The notes under the pieces were generated by a model. It was not told the DNA's origin. It ran no database searches and worked only from the letters and a program-made list of their open reading frames with translations. 7,039 nucleotides of DNA, taken from assembly GCA_937902125.1 (NCBI GenBank), contig CALDIB010000003.1:1-7039 (forward strand). The letters are read 5' to 3'. A program made the translations under genes and the position numbers. Below are positions 1-4,848 of this stretch, piece after piece. The DNA is from an uncultured Treponema sp. Its GTDB lineage: Bacteria > Spirochaetota > Spirochaetia > Treponematales > Treponemataceae. Positions within the stretch are counted from its first letter, which is position 1, and each line of letters starts with the position of its first letter.

Positions 1-1031
1 CTCTTTGTCAGGTACTCTCCCATCGTGCGGTCGATGCTGGGCGGGTTGACCAAGTACTGCGCGGGCTTGTGATTGTCGCCGTCGTATTCCATCATTCCGG
101 CGTACTCAACTGCGGGAACGCGCTTTCTGTCAAAATGCGGAAAGTCCTTTTCCTCAAAGGCGGCGGTAATTTCCAAGGCGCGGTCGCCGCGGAAGTTAAA
201 GTAAACGACACTGTCTCCGTCCTCGATTGTTCCGACGGGCTTTCCGTCTTTCGCGATTACAAACTCATGCATGTCCTGGTCAAGGACGCCGGGAACTTCC
301 TTGCGGTAAGTTTCAATGGCTTCGACCGCGCTTGAAAACTGGCGGCCTTCGCCCAAAACATGGGCCTTCCAGCCCCGCTCCACCATGCTCCAGTCGGCGT
401 TGTAGCGGTCCATAGTCATATACATGCGGCCGCCGCCGGAAGCGATTTGGCAGTCCGCTCCAAGGCCGGCCAAAAATTCCTGCAAGGGTCCAAAGTAGTC
501 CAAGGCGCTTGTAGGCGGAACATCGCGGCCGTCAAGAAGAGCGTGAACGCGAATCTTTTTTACGCCTTCCTTTACGGCTTGGGCGCACATGGCCTTAAGG
601 TGGTCGATGTGGGAGTGGACGTTTCCGTCAGAAACAAGGCCGATAAAGTGGAAGGTTGAATTTTTGTCGTTGACGTTCTTTACCAATTTTTTCCAAGTGT
701 CGCCCTGGTACATTGAGCCGGAGGCGATGGACTCGCCGACCAATTTGGCGCCTTGGGCAAAGACGCGGCCGCAGCCCATGGCGTTGTGGCCTACCTCGCT
801 GTTTCCCATGTCGTCGTCAGTGGGAAGGCCTACGGCAGTTCCGTGGGCCTTGAGCTTTGTGTTGGGGCAGTTGGCCTTGAACCAGTCAAGGTACTTCATT
901 TTTGACGCCTTTACCGCGTCGCCCTCTTCGTATTTTCCGTAGCCAACTCCGTCCATAATGACAAGAACCACAGGACCGCGACGGCCCTTCCAATTGGGAT
1001 TTTTCTGCAATGGATGCATAGTGTCAGACAT
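1..1031 (-). CDS. gpmI: 2,3-bisphosphoglycerate-independent phosphoglycerate mutase, C-terminus missing (cut by window edge)
   Basis: Cytosolic glycolytic/gluconeogenic enzyme that interconverts 3- and 2-phosphoglycerate with two Mn2+/metal ions and a phosphoserine intermediate. The minus strand reads open for 343 codons to the left edge. Motifs seen in order: metal Asp in VIMDGVG (D27), the catalytic serine loop DDMGNSEVGHNAMG (S78), SDGNVHSH (H139), LLDGRDVPP (R169/D170), GGGRMYMTMDR (R202, R209) and YFNFRGDRA (R281, R284). These match known iPGM substrate and metal ligands. The remaining roughly 200 residues, with the second metal site, lie outside the window. The stretch AHGTAVGLPTDDDMGNSEVG resembles the plant/trypanosomatid-type iPGM branch rather than the Bacillus type. 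Start ATG 1029-1031 is preceded by TAGGAGA (1037-1043) six nt upstream. The gene stands alone behind its own promoter. Confidence 0.96.
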   Translation of the reverse strand, partial: MSDTMHPLQKNPNWKGRRGPVVLVIMDGVGYGKYEEGDAVKASKMKYLDWFKANCPNTKLKAHGTAVGLPTDDDMGNSEVGHNAMGCGRVFAQGAKLVGESIASGSMYQGDTWKKLVKNVNDKNSTFHFIGLVSDGNVHSHIDHLKAMCAQAVKEGVKKIRVHALLDGRDVPPTSALDYFGPLQEFLAGLGADCQIASGGGRMYMTMDRYNADWSMVERGWKAHVLGEGRQFSSAVEAIETYRKEVPGVLDQDMHEFVIAKDGKPVGTIEDGDSVVYFNFRGDRALEITAAFEEKDFPHFDRKRVPAVEYAGMMEYDGDNHKPAQYLVNPPSIDRTMGEYLTK

Positions 1032-1089
1032 ATTGTTCTCCTAGACGCGGCGCGGGGCCGCAAAATTTGCATAGAATTTAATGGGAATT

Positions 1090-1118
1090 ATTGTAGCGCA
1101 TTTCATGCGCTTTTGCAA
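1090..1118 (-). promoter_or_regulatory. sigma70-like promoter of gpmI with a palindromic spacer
   Basis: On the minus strand a TTGCAA -35 box (1113-1118) and a TACAAT -10 box (1090-1095) are separated by exactly 17 bp. The predicted start is near 1083, giving a leader of about 50 nt before the gpmI ATG. The spacer holds a perfect inverted repeat, GCGCAT-GAA-ATGCGC (1096-1110), which fills almost all the space between the two boxes and could be an operator. Boxes are seen directly; activity is inferred. Confidence 0.72.
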
Positions 1119-1137
1119 TTAGGAAGTTATTGACGTT

Positions 1138-1153
1138 CACGCCTTGCGGCGTG
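1138..1153. repeat. short perfect inverted repeat (6-4-6) in the gpmI upstream gap
   Basis: CACGCC-TTGC-GGCGTG forms a GC-rich six-base-pair stem. It lies downstream of the minus-strand gene ending at 1270 and upstream of the gpmI promoter. No T-run follows on either strand, so it is not a canonical intrinsic terminator. It may act as a transcript end-stabilising hairpin or a weak barrier between the two minus-strand genes. Confidence 0.45.
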
Positions 1154-1157
1154 GAGG

Positions 1158-1180
1158 CAATAGCGCATTGACTTTCTTTC
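1158..1180 (+). repeat. left copy of a direct repeat bracketing the Pr6Pr-like gene
   Basis: The segment begins CAATAG and ends CGCATTGACTTTCTTTC. It matches 2041-2069 with one substitution (CGCATT versus CGTATT) and a 6-bp gap after CAATAG. Its TTGACT (1168-1173) would be the -35 box in the other copy, but no -10-like hexamer lies 16-19 bp downstream here, so this copy looks like a non-functional promoter fragment. Confidence 0.6.
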
Positions 1181-1198
1181 CGCAAGCGAAGCGTTGCG
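1181..1198. repeat. short imperfect hairpin CGCAA...TTGCG
   Basis: CGCAAGC-GAA-GC-G-TTGCG can fold into a seven-pair stem with one bulged G and a three-base loop. It is the first hairpin met by transcripts leaving the Pr6Pr-like gene (stop at 1270) and is followed on that strand by an A/G-rich rather than T-rich stretch. Its role is unknown; rho-dependent or processing functions are possible. Confidence 0.35.
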
Positions 1199-1269
1199 AC
1201 TTATGCGGCGACAAACATTTTAGGTCTTCATTCAGTTTTCTCGCCGCTCTTTTGCTAGTGGCAGTTTAT

Positions 1270-2007
1270 TCAAGCGGCCGCAGTAGCGCTCTTTTTGCCG
1301 GACTTCAATTTTTCAAGCAAAAGGAAAAGAAAGCCAAAAGCGACAAGGCCGACTCCTATTCCTAAAAGCATAAGACAAAGGCCCTTTAGACTGCGCCCGT
1401 TGTCAAAGTTTGTAAAACCGTAAGGGTAGTAGTTGTCCCAAAAACTTTGCGGAATCGAGCCGCCAAATGACGAACGGGCCGACAAGTTTCTGACGATTAT
1501 GACAAACCAGTAGGCAATTGGAAGCGCAGCTCCCCAAAGCGGAAACGTTTTTTTGTAGCGGCCAGGAAAAAGAATTTCGTCCGAGATTGTAAGAAGAGGA
1601 AGGACAAAATGCTTGGCGGCCGACTCAAATTCCCAATAAGCTCCCGTCCAAATCTTGTCAGGAAGAACAAATGCGGCCACGATGAATGTAGCTATCATCA
1701 TTATGGCGGCGCAAAAATTCAGCAAGGAGTGAAGAACTCCCTGGTCCGAAGCCTGTGGATTTTGAACTTCCTTCGCCTTTTTAAAAATCTCAAAGGCAAG
1801 GCTTAGAGCCGCGGCCGCGCAAGAAATCCAGACAGACCAAGACGTAAAAAAAAGCGCCACGGGCCGACCGTCGCCTCCAAGCGCTTTTAAATGATCGGTG
1901 AAAGTACAAACAGTCGCCACAAGCGCCGCCAAAAACCAAAGGATTCTGAATGACAAGCGGACATGATTATTTTTCGCGCCACAATTTTTGTTTTGAACGT
2001 CTTCCAT
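1270..2007 (-). CDS. Pr6Pr-family-like six-transmembrane protein
   Basis: Product of 245 residues from ATG 2005-2007. Six hydrophobic segments are visible at about 20-36, 52-74, 94-116, 131-147, 156-173 and 205-231. The family call rests on HFVLPLLTISDEILF in helix 4, a hydrophobic helix 5, the loop motif NYYPYGFTNFDNG (192-204) and the long final helix, the pattern I associate with bacterial Pr6Pr proteins. The family's function is not established. The arrangement also resembles eukaryotic AIG1/FAR-17a proteins, including a Thr in helix 2 (T55) and a His at the start of helix 4 (H133). The frame extends upstream to a TTG at 2043 (257 residues), but that TTG overlaps the predicted -35 box and has no clear Shine-Dalgarno, so the ATG is preferred. 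The C-terminus is basic then Ala-rich (KSGKKSATAAA). Divergent from the operon at 2097. Confidence 0.82.
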   Translation of the reverse strand: MEDVQNKNCGAKNNHVRLSFRILWFLAALVATVCTFTDHLKALGGDGRPVALFFTSWSVWISCAAAALSLAFEIFKKAKEVQNPQASDQGVLHSLLNFCAAIMMIATFIVAAFVLPDKIWTGAYWEFESAAKHFVLPLLTISDEILFPGRYKKTFPLWGAALPIAYWFVIIVRNLSARSSFGGSIPQSFWDNYYPYGFTNFDNGRSLKGLCLMLLGIGVGLVAFGFLFLLLEKLKSGKKSATAAA

Positions 2008-2014
2008 CAAAACA

Positions 2015-2043
2015 ATAGTAACGCTTTTTTGAGACAAACGCAA
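2015..2043 (-). promoter_or_regulatory. candidate promoter of the Pr6Pr-like gene
   Basis: On the minus strand TTGCGT (2038-2043) and TACTAT (2015-2020) are 17 bp apart. The -35 is weak (3 of 6 consensus bases); the -10 is fair (4 of 6). The expected start, near 2008, falls one base before the ATG at 2007, predicting an essentially leaderless mRNA, consistent with the absence of a Shine-Dalgarno there. Inferred from sequence only. Confidence 0.45.
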
Positions 2044-2055
2044 TAGGCTTTGCGT
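2038..2055. promoter_or_regulatory. candidate operator: perfect 6-6-6 dyad between divergent promoters
   Basis: ACGCAA (2038-2043) and TTGCGT (2050-2055) are perfect inverted repeats with a 6-bp centre. The left arm coincides with the minus-strand -35 box, and the right arm ends one base before the plus-strand TTGACT box begins. A second, overlapping dyad, CAATA (2041-2045) and TATTG (2055-2059) with a 9-bp gap, reaches into the plus-strand -35. A dimeric regulator bound here could control both directions. No regulator gene is in the window. Confidence 0.45.
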
Positions 2056-2069
2056 ATTGACTTTCTTTC
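2041..2069 (+). repeat. right copy of the direct repeat bracketing the Pr6Pr-like gene
   Basis: Partner of 1158-1180; the last 18 bases (2052-2069) match 1163-1180 at 17 positions, and the CAATAG head is also shared. This copy supplies the -35 box of the plus-strand operon promoter. The two copies are about 0.88 kb apart and enclose the whole Pr6Pr-like gene. Confidence 0.6.
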
Positions 2070-2086
2070 TGAAATGAGATTATTCT
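2057..2086 (+). promoter_or_regulatory. candidate promoter of the envelope operon
   Basis: TTGACT (2057-2062, 5 of 6 consensus) and TATTCT (2081-2086, 4 of 6) are 18 bp apart. The expected start near 2093 leaves only about four bases (AAGG) before the ATG at 2097, so the first gene would be nearly leaderless. It is the only good promoter found upstream of the six-ORF run. Confidence 0.6.
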
Positions 2087-2096
2087 ATATACAAGG

Positions 2097-2918
2097 ATGA
2101 AAGAGAAAAAACATGCGATTTTATTTTCCTTGGTTCTCCTAATTGAACTTGCGGATTCCCTGTTTAATTTTATCCGATATTTTAAAATCAGAGAGAACAA
2201 TCTTTCTGTCGCCCTGTTCAGCCTGCTTCATTTTATTCCGCTGGTCGTCCTTATCGCGCTTTCAAGAAAAGTCCAAAAGATTGAGGACAAGAAAAAACTT
2301 TCCATAATACAAAAATGCCTTGTCTCCTACCTAGCGATTGACGTGATTCTTGGGCTTGTGACTTTTAAATTCGCCCTTCCCCGATACATAGGCTTTTTGT
2401 TCTTTTCAAAAAATTGGTGGTTCTGCATCGTTTACATTATTCGATACGGGCAGTTCCACTTGGCCGTGGATTTGGCCATAGACTCGCTTTATTGGGTTGC
2501 CTTCGGATTTTTGCTTGCGGACATTTCAAAACTATCCGATACGCCAAAAGAGGCCGCCCCTTTGGAAAACGAACTTCAGGGCACAAACGGAAAACTGAAA
2601 ACTTCTCCGTCATTTAAAATCGCGGTAGCCTGCATGGTTCTTCTTGTCTTTCAGACGGCGCTGAATTATTGCGCCGTCAGCGTTTGGAACGAAAACAACT
2701 ATGCCACAGGAATGCAAGCGATAGGCTTGGCTTTTCTCTTCTTTATTCTTGTGGCGGCAAAATTTTTTTTCTTTTTGCCTGTCCTCATTCTCGCGATAGT
2801 TGGAATCGTCAAAGCCAGGCGTTCTAAAAACAAGCCGCTGGCGCGAAACGGAGCCGGACTAAAAATAAACATAGCCTGCCTTGCGGTTGGCGTTCTGGAA
2901 ACTTTTCTTTGGTGGTAG
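2097..2918 (+). CDS. polytopic membrane protein of unknown function, first gene of the envelope operon
   Basis: Product of 273 residues that I do not recognise as a named family. Hydrophobic segments lie at about 6-25, 37-56, 73-92, 96-113, 122-142, 174-194, 207-238 (long, perhaps two helices around FFFFL) and 255-272. A soluble loop (about 145-172, acidic then Lys-containing) splits the protein into two halves. The C-terminal end, GIVKARRSKNKPLARNGAGLKINIACLAVGVL, resembles the arrangement in DUF4190-type two-helix proteins: a basic loop, then NGxGLxI leading into a helix. This is a weak resemblance. The ATG at 2097 is the only ATG near the start; an in-frame TGA lies at 2070-2072. AAGG directly abuts the ATG and cannot act as a spaced Shine-Dalgarno, so leaderless or weak initiation is expected. 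The next gene starts 15 nt after the stop. Confidence 0.85.
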   Translation: MKEKKHAILFSLVLLIELADSLFNFIRYFKIRENNLSVALFSLLHFIPLVVLIALSRKVQKIEDKKKLSIIQKCLVSYLAIDVILGLVTFKFALPRYIGFLFFSKNWWFCIVYIIRYGQFHLAVDLAIDSLYWVAFGFLLADISKLSDTPKEAAPLENELQGTNGKLKTSPSFKIAVACMVLLVFQTALNYCAVSVWNENNYATGMQAIGLAFLFFILVAAKFFFFLPVLILAIVGIVKARRSKNKPLARNGAGLKINIACLAVGVLETFLWW

Positions 2919-2933
2919 AAAAAAGGAGTTAAA

Positions 2934-3827
2934 ATGAGGTCGGATTTTTTTACGTTTTTGCCATTAATATTTTGTCTTTGCATTATAATTGCCGCGATCA
3001 TTGTCGTTGTTTTTTCTTTAAAGGACGTCCTTAAAAACTCCAAGGAAATTTTTTCGCGCCTTAAGGAAAGCGCCTCCCATTTTGCCGGGGAAAATTCCAA
3101 AACTCAAGGAAGTCACTTTTTAAAGCTTGTTTGGATTGTTGCCGGCGCCCTCGTCATGTTCGGCTTGGGACGCTTCATTTTCTTTCCCGCAGCGCTGCTT
3201 GTCGCTTTGGCGGCGCAGGCAGCCGCAGTTTATTTCATTACCAGAAAGGACAAAAAAAACGGAGCGGCAAAACGCAAAGGGTATTTTGTCGGAGCCGCTT
3301 TGGGATTGGCGGCCTTTGTTTTGGTCGCGCTTGTTCAGCTTGGAGGAAGCGAAGATCCCGGAAAAATTTTGTTTCACTTTGCGTTGATGGCGGCCCTTAC
3401 GGTCTTTATCGCGCTAAAGGAAAACCGGAAAAAAGTTTTGAGAAACGACACGGCGACAAGACAGACTGAGGGAACAATCACAAGGCATGAAATCACAACT
3501 CAAAAATTCTTTTTTTTGACTTGCTTTAAAAGCCACAGTTACGAATACGAGTTCAACGCGCTGGGCATGACTTACAAAGGAATGGACGGCGAGACTCACG
3601 GCCTTTGGAAAAAGCGGGGCCGCGACTTGGAAAACCCGGTCAAAGTGGTTTACGATTTTACCGCGCCTGAAAATTCCTGGCTTTTGGACATAAAGCATCG
3701 GGGGAGCCTTGCGGTCTTTTTGGCGACTCTTTTTTGCCTGGCCGCCATCGCCTTTCATTGTGTCATGACAACCGACGTCGCGGCCACGGCAAAAGAAGTT
3801 TTTGCGATGCTTTCCGACAAACTGTAG
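2934..3827 (+). CDS. membrane protein with a DUF3592-like domain
   Basis: Product of 297 residues. An N-terminal helix (about 8-29) is followed by a charged linker, then a block of three or four helices (about 64-84, 85-102, 115-136, 145-161). A non-membrane domain follows (about 178-252), and a last helix (about 258-278) comes before a short tail. The domain between the final helices has the DUF3592 pattern: TEGTITRHE, then YEYEFNALGMTYKGMDG (the YxYxxNxxGxxYxG type of strand pair), then VKVVYDFTAPENSWLL (cf. VxVxYdPxnPexs). DUF3592 is a domain of unknown function in membrane proteins, sometimes compared with NfeD/OB-like folds; the assignment here is by eye. AGGAG (2924-2928) lies five nt before the ATG, a strong ribosome site. 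It is 15 nt after the preceding stop, so it is probably co-transcribed. Confidence 0.85.
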   Translation: MRSDFFTFLPLIFCLCIIIAAIIVVVFSLKDVLKNSKEIFSRLKESASHFAGENSKTQGSHFLKLVWIVAGALVMFGLGRFIFFPAALLVALAAQAAAVYFITRKDKKNGAAKRKGYFVGAALGLAAFVLVALVQLGGSEDPGKILFHFALMAALTVFIALKENRKKVLRNDTATRQTEGTITRHEITTQKFFFLTCFKSHSYEYEFNALGMTYKGMDGETHGLWKKRGRDLENPVKVVYDFTAPENSWLLDIKHRGSLAVFLATLFCLAAIAFHCVMTTDVAATAKEVFAMLSDKL

Positions 3828-3853
3828 AAGAAGTTCAGCGCGCTTAACACAAT

Positions 3854-3858
3854 AGAGG
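3854..3858 (+). promoter_or_regulatory. ribosome binding site of an alternative upstream start
   Basis: AGAGG sits six nt before an ATG at 3865-3867 that is in frame with the LRR gene. It would give a product starting MKKGDSMAKAK, six residues longer than the preferred start at 3883. Confidence 0.4.
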
Positions 3859-3870
3859 AAACAAATGAAA

Positions 3871-3877
3871 AAAGGAG
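3871..3877 (+). promoter_or_regulatory. ribosome binding site deciding the LRR-protein start
   Basis: AAAGGAG is five nt before the ATG at 3883-3885. It is stronger than the site serving the ATG at 3865. It lies inside the codons KKG of the longer form, so the two starts are mutually nested. Confidence 0.6.
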
Positions 3878-3882
3878 ATTCT

Positions 3883-4848
3883 ATGGCAAAAGCAAAAACC
3901 GCATTCGCAGCCTGCCTTATGGCGGCCATGGCGCTGGCCTCGCTCGGCGCGAAAGATTTTTATACCGTGGAGGAATTTTCCTCGGTAGAAATTGATTCTG
4001 GCAAAAGCGTGAAAATCGTGGATTCCCTTGACGAAGGAACGCAAAGAAAACTTGTGGCCGCCTGCAACAAGCTAAAAGGCAAAATCGCGCTTGACTTGTC
4101 CGCCTGCGACTTTGGAAAAGACGAAGCCAAGATAAACTTTTTTCACATTGGGAACGTCCGCTCCTGCGTTTTGCCCGCGCGGACAAAAACCGTCGTCAGC
4201 TTTGACTGCGACGATTTGGAAGAAATCAAGCTGCCTGCCGGCCTTGAAAAAATCGCCTGCCACGCGTTTTTTGAAAGCGGCTTAAAGTCCGTTGACATTC
4301 CTTCTTCCGTCCAATATGTGGGCGCCTGCGCCTTTGGCGATTGCAATTCCTTAAAGTTCATAAAAACAGGCGAAAACCCCAACATTCAAAACTGGTCTTT
4401 GGCTTGGTCGGCTTGGAACGGCGCGGCAATAATCCAGAACGGCGCTTGGGAGGAAAAAGAGACAGAGCCTGCGGACAATCCAAACAAAATTGAATTTGAC
4501 CACAAGGTCTATTATTTAATCGGCGGAAAGCTGAACATGAAAATCCGCCTTGGAACCCCTCCCGAAAAAAGCCAAAAGGCAAAGCTATATTTTTACGACG
4601 CGCACAACGGCTCTTCCGCCCAAGGCTACATTGCGGCAAAGCTAAAAAAGGGCAAAAGTGAATTTGAGGTAAAAGACTTCCCCGCCTTTCAAATAGGAAT
4701 CGCGGAGTCAGACTTGTTCCGCGCGATTTACAAAGAGCGCGGCGACTACTGGGTCAAGCTTGTGTGCGAGCTGGAACTGGCGGACGGAACGAAGATTCCA
4801 TTGGACGGCTCTGCTCGGCTTTACTTTGACGGGATGCCAATGTTGTAA
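3883..4848 (+). CDS. exported BspA-type leucine-rich-repeat protein
   Basis: Product of 321 residues from ATG 3883 (327 from ATG 3865). Residues here are numbered in the longer form. MAKAKTAFAACLMAAMALASLGA (7-29) is a typical Sec signal peptide with cleavage expected after SLGA, giving a periplasmic or surface protein. The segment at about 74-170 carries BspA/LRR_5-type repeats: LDLSACDF, LEEIKLPAGLEKIACHAFFESG (118-139) and LKSVDIPSSVQYVGACAFGDC (140-160). These are few for the family. A Trp-rich patch, NWSLAWSAWNG (176-186), follows. The last 120 residues look like a beta-rich domain I cannot name. BspA-like proteins in other treponemes and Bacteroidetes are linked with surface adhesion; that role is not shown here. 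No lipobox is present. The stop overlaps the next start by one base (TAATG), arguing for translational coupling with the lipoprotein downstream. Confidence 0.88.
   Translation: MAKAKTAFAACLMAAMALASLGAKDFYTVEEFSSVEIDSGKSVKIVDSLDEGTQRKLVAACNKLKGKIALDLSACDFGKDEAKINFFHIGNVRSCVLPARTKTVVSFDCDDLEEIKLPAGLEKIACHAFFESGLKSVDIPSSVQYVGACAFGDCNSLKFIKTGENPNIQNWSLAWSAWNGAAIIQNGAWEEKETEPADNPNKIEFDHKVYYLIGGKLNMKIRLGTPPEKSQKAKLYFYDAHNGSSAQGYIAAKLKKGKSEFEVKDFPAFQIGIAESDLFRAIYKERGDYWVKLVCELELADGTKIPLDGSARLYFDGMPML

Noticed and set aside
69..942. Several plus-strand open frames opposite gpmI
   Set aside because: They lie antisense to a confidently recognised phosphoglycerate mutase frame and show no protein family features of their own.
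1168..1198. TTGACT at 1168-1173 as a plus-strand promoter
   Set aside because: No -10-like hexamer at 16-19 bp; the sequence there is GC-rich (AGCGTTGC). It would also point into antisense of the Pr6Pr-like gene.
1144..1365. A 73-codon plus-strand frame overlapping the end of the Pr6Pr-like gene
   Set aside because: No ribosome site, low-complexity translation, and it runs antisense into the better supported minus-strand gene.
2008..2043. TTG at 2043 as start of the Pr6Pr-like protein
   Set aside because: The TTG lies in the predicted -35 box, has no Shine-Dalgarno, and adds 12 residues not needed for the six-helix fold; ATG at 2007 is simpler.
3414..3929. A 171-codon minus-strand open frame
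   Set aside because: It is antisense to the DUF3592-like and LRR genes, which have strong ribosome sites and coherent domains; the open reading follows from codon bias on the coding strand.
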